Positions 1-7,871 of a DNA stretch of 64,000 nucleotides are shown one piece after another. Source of the stretch: Pseudomonas sp. R76. GTDB taxonomy: Bacteria > Pseudomonadota > Gammaproteobacteria > Pseudomonadales > Pseudomonadaceae. Position 1 is the stretch's first letter; every line of letters starts with the position of its first letter. The notes beneath the pieces were generated by a model that saw nothing but the letters and a program-made list of their open reading frames with translations, was not told where the DNA came from and ran no database searches. The stretch spans positions 3,410,001-3,474,000 of the forward strand of contig NZ_CP019428.1 in assembly GCF_009834565.1 (NCBI RefSeq), given 5' to 3'. Both the position numbers and the translations under genes were made by a program.

Positions 1-480
1 CACCCGCACCAGGTAGTCAGTGATGTTGTTGGTGGGCAGCGTGTCGCTGTAGAAGCCCAGGTACATGGCGTCGGTGGTCTGCCCGACGGCAATCGTGAGC
101 ACCGGTTCCTGGGACTGGGCCGGCAGTTGGTTCTTGACCGAGTTGACCTGGGTATTGATCTCGGTGAGCGCCTTGCTGGCGTCGTAGTTCAAGCGCAGCG
201 TGGCGGTAATCGTCGAGACACCGGTGATGCTGGTCGAGGATAGATAGTCGATGCCCTGGGCCTGGGCAATGGCCGACTCCAGCGGCTGGGTAATAAACCC
301 GGCGACCGTGGACGCGTCCGCGCCGTAGTAGGCGGTGGTGATGGTGACCACGGTATTTTCGGTGCGCGGCCATTGGTTCACCGGCAATTCGAAGATCGAA
401 CGCAGCCCCAGGATCAGGATGAACAGCGAAACCACCACGGCCCACACCGGCCGCTGGATAAAGGTATCGGTAAGCTTCAT
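1..480 (-). CDS. RND efflux pump inner-membrane permease, N-terminal part (runs off window)
   Basis: Read on the minus strand from ATG at 480, the frame stays open to base 1 (160 codons, no stop), so only the first sixth of a roughly 1000-residue pump is present. It starts MKLTDTFIQRPVWAVVVSL, the usual RND beginning: short cytoplasmic stretch, an FIxRPV motif and TM1, followed by the start of the first periplasmic porter loop (VTITTAYYGADASTV, then QPLESAIAQAQGIDYL). It follows the adaptor gene after 9 bp and is the last of three genes in the order outer-membrane channel, adaptor, pump. As an RND family member it should export drugs or solvents by proton antiport. The substrate cannot be read from this fragment. 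Confidence 0.93.
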   Translation of the reverse strand, partial: MKLTDTFIQRPVWAVVVSLFILILGLRSIFELPVNQWPRTENTVVTITTAYYGADASTVAGFITQPLESAIAQAQGIDYLSSTSITGVSTITATLRLNYDASKALTEINTQVNSVKNQLPAQSQEPVLTIAVGQTTDAMYLGFYSDTLPTNNITDYLVRV

Positions 481-489
481 GGGACACCT

Positions 490-1677
490 TTAGTGTTCTT
501 GGGGAGTCGGCGCCGGGTCGTTCAGCGGTGCGGCGCTGTTATCGACCTTCACCGGCGAGCCGTTCTTGAGCTTCATCTGGCCGCTGGTGATCAACAGGTC
601 GCCTTCTTTCACGCCCGACAGCACCGCGACCTGATCGCCACGGGTCGGCCCGGTCTTGATGAAGGTTTGTTGCGCGGTGAGCACCTCTTCGCCTTTGTCG
701 TTTTTGCTCGAGGTGGCGATAAACACCGTGGTGCCGTAAGGGTTGTAGGTGACCGAGGTTTGCGGAACGGTGAGGTAGCGTTGGGTGGTGCCGGAGTTGA
801 CCACCGCGCGCGCGAACATGCCGGGCACCAGGCTTTGCTTGGGGTTCTCAACGGTGGCTTCGACGGTGACGTTGCGTGTGGTTGCGTCGAACTGCGTGTC
901 GATGGTGCTGATCTTCCCGGTGAAGGTTTTATTCGACAGGCCATCGGCCGTCACCGCCACGCTTTGGCCGATGGCGATGGCTTCCAGCTGGGTCTGCGGC
1001 ACCGAGAAGTCGATGTAGATGGGATCAAAGGTCTGCAGCGTGGCGATTTTGTCGCCGGGGTTGAGGTATTGCCCTGGGTTGACACTGGTAATGCCGATGC
1101 GCCCGGCAAACGGCGCGCGAATGGTTTTTTTCGCCACCAGTGCCCGCTGTTGTTCGGCGGCGGCGAGCTTGGCTTTGAGGTCGGCGGTGTCGGTGTCGAC
1201 TTGGGCCTGGGAGATGGCGTTGACCGCCAGCTGCGCCTTGTCGCGCTTGAGCACAATGCCGGCGAGGTCGGCGGTGGCCTCCAGGGAATGCAGTTGCGCG
1301 ATATCCGCGTCGGCATTCAACTGCACCAGCAGCGCCTGGGCCGCGACTTCCTGCCCCGGCGTAAAGCCGAGGGTGCGCACGATGCCGCCGACTTCCGTGG
1401 TCACATCCACGCCGCGCACCGCCTTCATCGAGCCCACGGCGGAGACGCTCGGTTGCCAGTCGCTAAATGGCACCTGCATGGCCGTCACCACGGCGGCCGG
1501 CAACGGCGCTTTGGATTGGGCGATCAGTGCCGAAATCTGCACGAATTTCACCCCGGCGATGATCGCGACGATCACCAGCACCACCACGATCATGATGAGC
1601 ATCGGCCGCCACAGACGACGCTTGCGCGGTTGTCCGGGCTCGGGGGGCAGGGCAGAGGCAGTCTGAACGTCAGCCAT
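490..1677 (-). CDS. RND efflux periplasmic adaptor (membrane fusion protein, HlyD/AcrA type)
   Basis: The 395-residue product starts MADVQTASALPPEPGQ at ATG 1677; the frame is open further upstream but that part overlaps the outer-membrane gene and reads as non-coding. Residues about 22-45 form one hydrophobic anchor (IMIVVVLVIVAIIAGV), then come a lipoyl-type half (TTEVGGIVRTLGFTPGQEV), an alpha-hairpin rich in Ala/Gln, the second lipoyl half (IRAPFAGRIGITSVNPGQYL), beta-barrel and membrane-proximal domains. It would link the pump encoded just downstream to the outer-membrane channel encoded upstream. The gap to the upstream gene is 16 bp and to the pump 9 bp, so the three are one operon. 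Confidence 0.93.
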   Translation of the reverse strand: MADVQTASALPPEPGQPRKRRLWRPMLIMIVVVLVIVAIIAGVKFVQISALIAQSKAPLPAAVVTAMQVPFSDWQPSVSAVGSMKAVRGVDVTTEVGGIVRTLGFTPGQEVAAQALLVQLNADADIAQLHSLEATADLAGIVLKRDKAQLAVNAISQAQVDTDTADLKAKLAAAEQQRALVAKKTIRAPFAGRIGITSVNPGQYLNPGDKIATLQTFDPIYIDFSVPQTQLEAIAIGQSVAVTADGLSNKTFTGKISTIDTQFDATTRNVTVEATVENPKQSLVPGMFARAVVNSGTTQRYLTVPQTSVTYNPYGTTVFIATSSKNDKGEEVLTAQQTFIKTGPTRGDQVAVLSGVKEGDLLITSGQMKLKNGSPVKVDNSAAPLNDPAPTPQEH

Positions 1678-1693
1678 GGGGTCTCTCACTGTT

Positions 1694-3301
1694 TCAATGA
1701 TTCGATTCAGGTGCAGCCTTATTGCTGGCTGGCATGATCTCTTGCCACGACGGCAGGCCGAAGCGATCCGGTTTGCCCTGGGTGGCGGGGTCGACGTCGG
1801 TGCGGTTCCACCAGCCACCGCCCAATGCCTGGAACAAAGCGGTGGTGTCGCTGTACCGAGCGGCCTGCGCCTTGACGCGCGATAGCGCGGTGTTCTGGTA
1901 GGTTTGCTGGGCGTTGAGCAAGTTGATATACGCCACGGCGCCGAGGCGGAACTGGGCCTGTACCAAGTCGAGGTTGGCTTGGGCAGCGCGTTCGGCCACG
2001 ACTTGCTGGTTGAGCGCATCGGCATCCGCCTCCAGCGCCCGCAGCGCATTGGCCACGTCCTGGAACGCGGTAATCACGGTGCCGCGGTAGCGCGCTGCCG
2101 ACTCATCATAGGCAGCCACGGCCGCGCGTTTGCGGTGTTCGAGTGCGCCGGCATCAAAGATCGGCTGGGTGATTGAACCGGCCAGGCTCCAGACGCCGCT
2201 GCCCGCCGAAAACAGCTTGGTGCCACTGGCCACCGTGGAGCCTAACGACCCGGTAATGCTGAACTGCGGCAATTGATTGGCGACGGCCACGCCGATATTG
2301 GCGCTTGCTTGATGCAGTTGTGCCTGCGCCGAGCGCACATCCGGCCGCTGGCCGACAATGGCCGAGGGCAGGCTGACCGGCAGTTCTTCCGGCAGGTGCA
2401 AGGAGGCCAGGTTGAAACGCTCGCCCTGATCCTGATTCGGAAAGCGCCCGAGGTACGCCATCAACTGGTTGCGGGTCTGCGCCAATTGCTTTTGCAGCGG
2501 CGGCAAGGTCGCACGGGTTTGTGCCAGCGCGGTTTGCTGTGTGAGCACATCGCTATCGCCGATGGCGCCCAGTCGTCGCTGGGCTTGCAGCAAGTCGAGC
2601 TGGCCGCCCTGCAGTTTGATGATTTCTTCGGTGGCGGCGACTTGATCGCGCAACGACGCCAGGCTGACCGCCGTGTTGACCACATTCGAAGTCAAGGTCA
2701 GGTAAGTCGCCTCCAGCTGGAAGCGCTCGTACTCAGCCTGCGCCGTGGTCGATTCGATTTGCCGGCGCGTGCCGCCGAACACGTCCGGGGCATAGGACAC
2801 GCTGAGCGATGCCGAACTCACCGTAAGAATCGGCGATTCCGGAATGCCCGAGGTCACGCCCGAGACTTTCTCGCGGGCTTTCTGCACATTGGCGCTCACC
2901 GAGGGAAACAGTGACGCCTGATCGGCATACACCAGTTCGTTAGCCTGGCGTAATGCCGCCTGCGCAGCGCTGACATCCGGGTTGGCACGCAGGGCCTCTT
3001 CGACCAGGGCATTGAGTGACGGCGAGCGGAACAGCGTCCACCACTGCCCAGGGATATCCATGCCGGCGATCAGCCGCTGCGCCGCGCCACCGGTGTCGAT
3101 ATCGGCCCCGGCGGTGGCGGTGAGTTTTTCTCTTGAATAGTCGGCATTTGTCGGCACATCGGGGCGCGTGAAATCAGGCCCAACGGTACAGGCGGCGAGG
3201 GCAATGCACAGCAGGCTTAGGGTCGCCAGCCGATGGGGTGGTTTAAACGGGGCGCGGATGGGCGCTACTCCTGATGCACGCTGGCGACGCTGCTCTTTCA
3301 T
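1694..3301 (-). CDS. Outer-membrane efflux lipoprotein (OprM/NodT family)
   Basis: The 535-residue product has a basic N-terminus followed by a hydrophobic segment ending in LAAC, a lipobox whose Cys would be lipidated, then CTVGPDFTRPDVP, a hallmark of OprM-type channels. Two related alpha-helical repeats follow, each with the family signature of many Ala/Gln residues and a beta segment. It is the first gene of the minus-strand efflux operon and supplies the TolC-like channel for the adaptor and pump that follow. ATG 3301 was taken because no better placed start is visible; the long Arg-rich stretch before the signal leaves a later start possible. Confidence 0.92.
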   Translation of the reverse strand: MKEQRRQRASGVAPIRAPFKPPHRLATLSLLCIALAACTVGPDFTRPDVPTNADYSREKLTATAGADIDTGGAAQRLIAGMDIPGQWWTLFRSPSLNALVEEALRANPDVSAAQAALRQANELVYADQASLFPSVSANVQKAREKVSGVTSGIPESPILTVSSASLSVSYAPDVFGGTRRQIESTTAQAEYERFQLEATYLTLTSNVVNTAVSLASLRDQVAATEEIIKLQGGQLDLLQAQRRLGAIGDSDVLTQQTALAQTRATLPPLQKQLAQTRNQLMAYLGRFPNQDQGERFNLASLHLPEELPVSLPSAIVGQRPDVRSAQAQLHQASANIGVAVANQLPQFSITGSLGSTVASGTKLFSAGSGVWSLAGSITQPIFDAGALEHRKRAAVAAYDESAARYRGTVITAFQDVANALRALEADADALNQQVVAERAAQANLDLVQAQFRLGAVAYINLLNAQQTYQNTALSRVKAQAARYSDTTALFQALGGGWWNRTDVDPATQGKPDRFGLPSWQEIMPASNKAAPESNH

Positions 3302-3618
3302 ATTTACTCTAGGTAATCAGGTGGTTAACTGCTTTTTATTGTTGAGTCATGCGTGCATTTCCATCCGCCTCGGCCGCTGAAAAAAGGCGCGGGTTACCAA
3401 GGTTTCAATCAGTGTAGGTGGCGCCGGGCAGTCCGCAATGTACTGGCGCAGTGTCGGCAAGATGAAAATGCGGATGCTGCATTATTTATGCATTACGTTA
3501 TGCGTTATGGGTACTTTACAAGCGGTGGTTATAACCGCATCGTATGAGTCCCTACGAACACTCCGAGACCGCGCGCGCGGATCGACTTGCATGCCTGACA
3601 AGGCATCTGGAGACGAAC
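3302..3618. other. Divergent intergenic region between efflux operon and binding-protein gene
   Basis: About 317 bases lie between the efflux operon (leftward) and the binding-protein gene (rightward), so it must hold both promoters. It is richer in A/T around 3470-3545 than the flanks. ATGCCT-GACA-AGGCAT at about 3591-3606 is a short inverted repeat just before the binding-protein ribosome site. No regulator gene lies nearby and no promoter could be assigned with confidence. Confidence 0.5.
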
Positions 3619-4575
3619 GTGCGTTACCTTTCAAAACTGGCGGCCGGGTTGGCTGCCACCCTGTTGTGCCTGACCGCGAACGCGCAAACGCTGGTGGTCG
3701 GTGACCAAAGCTACAACGCCCAAGCCGTGATGGAAGCGGCGGGTGTGCTGGAAAATCTGCCCTACACGCTGGAATGGAAGCAATTCACCGCAGGCTCGCC
3801 GGTTGCCGAAGCGCTGAATGCCAACAGCCTGGATATCGGCTTGCTGGGGGACGCGCCGGTGCTGTTCCTGGGTGCGCTGGGCGCGCCGATCAAGGTGATT
3901 GCAGTCAGTCGGCAAAATCTCGAAGGCGTGGCGATTCTGGTCCGCAAGGACTCCTCGATCCACAGCCTGGCGGACCTTGCCGGCAAGCGTGCGGCAATCT
4001 GGAAAGGCTCCTGGAGCCAGCAATTGCTGCTGACTGCGCTGGATAAAGCCGGCGTCCCACGCGACTCGCTGGAGCTGCGCTATCTCAGCGCCCTCGATGC
4101 CTCCCATGCGCTGGAAGGCGGCTCGGTTGACGTCATCGCCACGTGGGAGCCCTACGTCACCCAACAGGAACGCCAAGGTGCCCGCGTACTCGCCACCGCT
4201 GAGGGCTTGATTCCGGCCCAGAGCTTCATCGCCGCCAACGCCAAGGCCGTGGATGCCAAGCGCGCACAGATCAGCGACTTTCTTCAACGCCTGAAAAAAG
4301 CCCGTGACTGGGCGCGCCAAAATCCGGCCAATGCTGACGCTTACGCCGATGTCTGGGCCAAACGCACCCGCGCCGACACCGACATCGCCCGTGCCTGGTT
4401 CGCCCGCGCCCGCACCACGGTCGAGCCACTGACCGCGCAATCGCCGGTAGACGCGCAAAAGACCGTGGACTTTTTCGCAAGCCAAGGCCTGGTCAAGTCG
4501 TACTCGGCGGCCAGCCTGTTCGACGACTCCTTCTCGGCCGCCCTGCAACCCGCCGTCGCCACCACCCAGCCCTGA
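3619..4575 (+). CDS. ABC transporter substrate-binding protein, aliphatic sulfonate/taurine (SsuA/TauA) type
   Basis: GTG at 3619 is preferred because GGAG sits 6 bases upstream and translation then begins VRYLSKLAAGLAATLLCLTANA, a normal Sec signal peptide ending at ANA. The frame is open from 3544 but would put 25 unrelated residues before it. The mature part has the NMT1/SsuA layout: DIGLLGDAPVLFLGA, then GVAILVRKDSSIHSLADLAGKRAAI, then DVIATWEPYV, as in binding proteins for sulfonates. The next gene, 23 bp downstream, is an FMN-dependent monooxygenase of a family that includes desulfurising enzymes. No permease or ATPase accompanies it, so it must rely on a transporter encoded elsewhere. 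Confidence 0.85.
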   Translation: MRYLSKLAAGLAATLLCLTANAQTLVVGDQSYNAQAVMEAAGVLENLPYTLEWKQFTAGSPVAEALNANSLDIGLLGDAPVLFLGALGAPIKVIAVSRQNLEGVAILVRKDSSIHSLADLAGKRAAIWKGSWSQQLLLTALDKAGVPRDSLELRYLSALDASHALEGGSVDVIATWEPYVTQQERQGARVLATAEGLIPAQSFIAANAKAVDAKRAQISDFLQRLKKARDWARQNPANADAYADVWAKRTRADTDIARAWFARARTTVEPLTAQSPVDAQKTVDFFASQGLVKSYSAASLFDDSFSAALQPAVATTQP

Positions 4576-4598
4576 ACGCTTCAAGGAATTCATCTGAC

Positions 4599-5924
4599 AT
4601 GACCAACAGACAGCTCAAACTGGGTGCCTTGACCATGGGTTGCGGCGGGCCAGGTCGCCATAACCTGTGGCTTGACCCGCAACTGCCGGCTGATGCCAGC
4701 GTCAATGTCGACTGGTACATCGACATCGCGCGCCAGGCCGAAGCGGCGCTGTTCGACTTGATGTTTATCGTCGACAGCCAGTTCATCACCGAAGGCTCGC
4801 CATCCCACTACCTGAACCGCCTGGAACCGCTGACATTGTTATCGGCGTTGGCTGTCAGCACGCGGCACCTGGGCTTGGTCGGAACGCTGACCACTTCTTA
4901 CAACTCGCCCTACAACGTCGCACGGCGCCTGGCCTCCCTCGACCTGATCAGCAAAGGCCGCACCGGCTGGAACGTGGTCACCAGCGGCGATGCCGGCACT
5001 GCTGGCAACTACAGCCGCGACGAACATTACGACTACGACACCCGCTACAGCCGCGCCGCCGAGCACGTCCAAGTGGTGCAAGGCCTGTGGAACTCCTACG
5101 AGGACGATGCGTTTGTGCGCGACCGCGCGACCGGCCAGTTTCTCGACCCGCGCAAACTGCACAGCCTGAACCACAAGGGCGAGCATTTTTCCGTGGTCGG
5201 CCCGCTGAACATCCAGCGCTCACCCCAAGGCCAGCCGGTGATCTTCCAGGCCGGCGACTCAGAGCAAGGCCGCGACCTGGGTGCGGCCACCGCCGATGTG
5301 ATCTTCACCCACGCGGCCAGCATCGAACAGGGCCAGGCGTTCTACCGGGATATAAAGGGCAGGGCGGCGCAACACGGTCGCGACCCGGAGCAGTTATTGG
5401 TGATGCCCGGCGCCGAGATTTATGTGGGCGACACCGATGCGCAGGCGCGTGAAATCGAGCAGCACTACCATCACGCGGATCACAGCTTTGAACTGGCGCT
5501 GAAGGAGTTCGGACGTAATTTCGGCTGGCATGATTTCAGTCAGTACGACCTCGATGCGCCGTTCCCGCAAGAGAGTCTGGAAGCCGCGCGCAGCAGCTTT
5601 TTCACCAACGCCAAACGCATTGCTGACCAGGCGCGGGAGAAAGGCTTCACGTTGCGCCAGGCGGTGGAGTTCGGACGGCAACTGCGACCGGGGGCGTTTG
5701 TGGGCACGGCGGACACCGTTGCGCGCAAAATGGCGGAATGGTTTGAAGCGCGGGCGGTGGATGGGTTCAATATCTACATTGGGCATCCGCAGCAGTTCGC
5801 GCGGTTTACGCAGGAAGTCATAACGTTGCTGCAAGAGCGGGGTGTCTATCGCAAAGCGTATGAAGGGACGACCTTGCGTGAAAGCTTGGGGCTGGAAATT
5901 CCTCGGTTCATGCACATAGATTAA
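4599..5924 (+). CDS. FMN-dependent monooxygenase, NtaA/SnaA/DszA family
   Basis: The 441-residue protein is full length for the NtaA/SnaA/DszA/SoxA branch of the bacterial luciferase superfamily. It opens with LKLGALTMGCGG and GRHNLW, carries DVDWYIDIARQAE-like helix 1, LEPLTLLSALAVSTRHLGL, RRLASLDLISKGRTGWNVVTS and later QAGDSEQGRDLGAATADVIF, all typical of this family. Such enzymes use FMNH2 from a separate reductase to oxidise N- or S-containing compounds such as aminopolyacetates or organosulfur molecules. AAGGAA lies 10 bases before ATG 4599. Pairing with a sulfonate-type binding protein suggests organosulfur scavenging; the exact substrate is not readable. Confidence 0.87.
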   Translation: MTNRQLKLGALTMGCGGPGRHNLWLDPQLPADASVNVDWYIDIARQAEAALFDLMFIVDSQFITEGSPSHYLNRLEPLTLLSALAVSTRHLGLVGTLTTSYNSPYNVARRLASLDLISKGRTGWNVVTSGDAGTAGNYSRDEHYDYDTRYSRAAEHVQVVQGLWNSYEDDAFVRDRATGQFLDPRKLHSLNHKGEHFSVVGPLNIQRSPQGQPVIFQAGDSEQGRDLGAATADVIFTHAASIEQGQAFYRDIKGRAAQHGRDPEQLLVMPGAEIYVGDTDAQAREIEQHYHHADHSFELALKEFGRNFGWHDFSQYDLDAPFPQESLEAARSSFFTNAKRIADQAREKGFTLRQAVEFGRQLRPGAFVGTADTVARKMAEWFEARAVDGFNIYIGHPQQFARFTQEVITLLQERGVYRKAYEGTTLRESLGLEIPRFMHID

Positions 5925-5948
5925 GAGTGCGACTGTCTGCTTCGTAAT

Positions 5949-6471
5949 GTGGGAGCTGGCTTGCCTGCGAAAGCGGTGGGTCAGTCAGGATCGATGTTTG
6001 CTGGGCCGTCGCCTTCGCGGGCAAGCCCGCTCCCACATTTTGATCTGCATTTTTTGCAGCTGACTGGGTTCCAGCCTCGGCATGCGGTCGAATGTGGGAG
6101 CTGGCTTGCCTGCGAAAGCGGTGTGTCAGACAGCATTAATGTTTGCTGGGCTGACGCTATCGCGGGCAAGCCCGCTCCCACATTTTGATCTGCATTTTTT
6201 ACAGCTGACCGGGTTCCAGCCTCGGAATGCGGTCGAATGTGGGAGCTGGCTTGCCTGCGAAAGCGGTGGGTCAGTCAGCATTAATGTTTGCTGGGCTGAC
6301 GCCTTCGCGAGCAAGCCCGCTCCCACATTTTGATCTGCATTTTTTACAGCTGACCGGGTTCCAGCCTCGGCATGCGGTCGAATGTGGGAGCTGGCTTGCC
6401 TGCGAAAGCGGTGGGTCAGTCGGCATCAATGCTTGCTGGGCCGTCGCCATCGCGGGCAAGCCCGCTCCCAC
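5949..6471. repeat. Tandem array of 145-bp units built on a REP-like palindrome (3.6 copies)
   Basis: An 88-bp element beginning GTGGGAGCTGGCTTGCCTGC and ending GGGCAAGCCCGCTCCCAC starts at 5949, 6094, 6239 and 6384, exactly 145 bp apart. The ends of each element are inverted copies, so each can fold into a long hairpin. The 57-bp spacer (ATTTTGATCTGCATTTTT... to ...CATGCGGTCGAAT) is also repeated, with only a few point differences, so the block arose by tandem duplication. The end motif matches the short interspersed repeats common in P. fluorescens genomes. It lies between the stop of the monooxygenase gene and the kinase-like gene and could act as a transcription stop or mRNA stabiliser. 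Confidence 0.93.
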
Positions 6472-6586
6472 CTAGATAGGGATAATGGCGGGTGTTTATA
6501 AACAGCTGCAACCCTGGGTTTTGAGAACCCTCTGGCATAAATTCAGATAGAGTCCGTCGACGCCTCTATCAATCATTAGTTGAAGA

Positions 6587-7195
6587 ATGAATCGTTCGCT
6601 GTTTGTTTCCCTGGATGGGCCCAAGGGCACCGGCAAAACCACGCTGTTGGAAGCCGTTACGAAAGCCCTGAGGGCAGGCAATAACAAGGTGATCCGGCTT
6701 TGCGAGAGAAAAAGCGATCCCTATCGGGGTGAAACAATGGCCCTCGTTAACCAATTCGTCAGAAACCCCACCCGGGATCTGGAACTTCAGGTTTGCGAGC
6801 GCTTTGCTGATAGCCGTGCCTGGATGTCCGAGCATGTGCTCGATAAACAGCCACCGGGCAGCATCGTGCTGATTGATCGCTGGTACCCCTCGGATGCCGC
6901 GTTTCGCCGGATAGTCCCCTTTGCAGAAATTCTACAGCTCAACATTGATCGGAACGTGCGCGTGCCTGACTTGCATGTCGGGGTTGTCACCGCCCCGGAT
7001 ATTTCGTGGGCGAGGGCCGCAGCACGACGGCGTGGGCTGAGCAGTACGGTGATCCATACGCTGGAGGAACAGGTCGCGTGTACGCAGGCGTTCGAGCGAG
7101 CGGTTGCTGAGCAAGGCTGGGTTTTATGCCGTAATGAAGGCACGATCGACGACGCAACACTGCAGGTGGTTGCTGAGATTTATAGCCTGCTTTAA
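6587..7195 (+). CDS. Thymidylate kinase-like P-loop nucleoside/nucleotide kinase
   Basis: The 202-residue product begins with a beta strand and Walker A loop, SLDGPKGTGKTT (residues about 8-19), and carries IDRWYPSDAAFR, similar to the DR(Y/W) motif of thymidylate kinases, near residue 93, then a lid-like RRRGLS segment. Length suits a dTMP kinase, but it departs from Tmk in the substrate-binding motifs and would be a paralogue of the housekeeping enzyme. It stands alone after the repeat array and about 220 bp before the nucleoside salvage operon, hinting at a role in nucleotide metabolism. The ribosome site is weak (GAAG shortly before the ATG). Confidence 0.7.
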   Translation: MNRSLFVSLDGPKGTGKTTLLEAVTKALRAGNNKVIRLCERKSDPYRGETMALVNQFVRNPTRDLELQVCERFADSRAWMSEHVLDKQPPGSIVLIDRWYPSDAAFRRIVPFAEILQLNIDRNVRVPDLHVGVVTAPDISWARAAARRRGLSSTVIHTLEEQVACTQAFERAVAEQGWVLCRNEGTIDDATLQVVAEIYSLL

Positions 7196-7343
7196 AGCTG
7201 CGGGTCCTGGCCGGAGCGGTGCAACGCCGCTGCCGTGACCCGTGCCGGTAAGGCGCTCCAAGCCCAATCCCAAACCCTTCACACCACCCCTGCATTCATT
7301 TCCTGTATTCGCACTCAGAAAAAGGTTGAGAAATCACATCAAA

Positions 7344-7359
7344 TGTTATTTAAATAACA
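7344..7359. promoter_or_regulatory. Perfect palindromic operator, probable DeoR site
   Basis: TGTTATTTAAATAACA is a perfect 16-bp inverted repeat about 60 bp before cdd. The same site with one change (TGGTATTTAAATAACA) precedes deoK at 33377, and TGTTACTTATCTAACA lies between deoC and deoR at 29209. E. coli DeoR also binds a 16-bp palindrome starting TGTTA. The best reading is the operator of the salvage operon cdd-nupC-deoA-deoB, controlled by the DeoR encoded at 29250. Confidence 0.8.
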
Positions 7360-7418
7360 GGATAATAGCGTCACGCCCGCCCTGGACGTGCTCGCAACAA
7401 AATGGGATGACCCTGTGA

Positions 7419-7817
7419 ATGACAATTGAAGAGCGTTTGATGGAACAGGCAAAGCGTGCCGCCCAGAGCACGTACTCGCCTTACTCCCACTTTCCGGTTG
7501 GCGCGGCGTTGCTGACCGCCGACGGTGAAGTGGTACAGGGTTGCAACGTGGAGAACATCTCTTACGGGCTGACCAACTGTGCCGAGCGCAGCGCCTTGTT
7601 CAGCGCCATCAGCCAGGGCCATGCGCCCGGCAGTTTCACGGCGATGGCGGTTTATGCACCCAACGTTTCACTGATAAGCCCTTGCGGTGCCTGCCGCCAG
7701 GTGATGCTGGAGTTGATGGCCAAGGATGCAGTGGTGATTTGCCAGGGCAGTGACCCGGCCGCCACGCGTACCTGGACCCTGGCGCAATTGCTGCCGGGCG
7801 CCTTCGACGCTTTCTAA
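7419..7817 (+). CDS. cdd: Cytidine deaminase
   Basis: The 132-residue protein is the size of the small homotetrameric cytidine deaminases. It has the zinc-site motifs NCAERSA (Cys54, catalytic Glu56) and PCGACRQ (Cys89, Cys92), the three-cysteine arrangement of the tetrameric class, and YSPYSHFPVGAAL near the N-terminus. It converts cytidine and deoxycytidine to uridine and deoxyuridine in the cytoplasm. It is the first of four salvage genes reading the same way; a palindromic operator lies about 60 bp upstream. ATG 7419 is used; an in-frame ATG at 7440 is also possible. Confidence 0.95.
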   Translation: MTIEERLMEQAKRAAQSTYSPYSHFPVGAALLTADGEVVQGCNVENISYGLTNCAERSALFSAISQGHAPGSFTAMAVYAPNVSLISPCGACRQVMLELMAKDAVVICQGSDPAATRTWTLAQLLPGAFDAF

Positions 7818-7871
7818 TCCTGGGCAGGCCTTCGGGTCTGCGTCCGCTCGGTCCATTGTTGAGACGTCTGC

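Noticed and set aside
5949..6471. Regularly spaced repeats suggesting a CRISPR array
   Set aside because: The spacers are nearly identical to one another, the repeat is 88 bp with palindromic ends, and there are no cas genes; it is a tandem REP-like block. The three 66-to-82-codon open frames in it are repeat artefacts.
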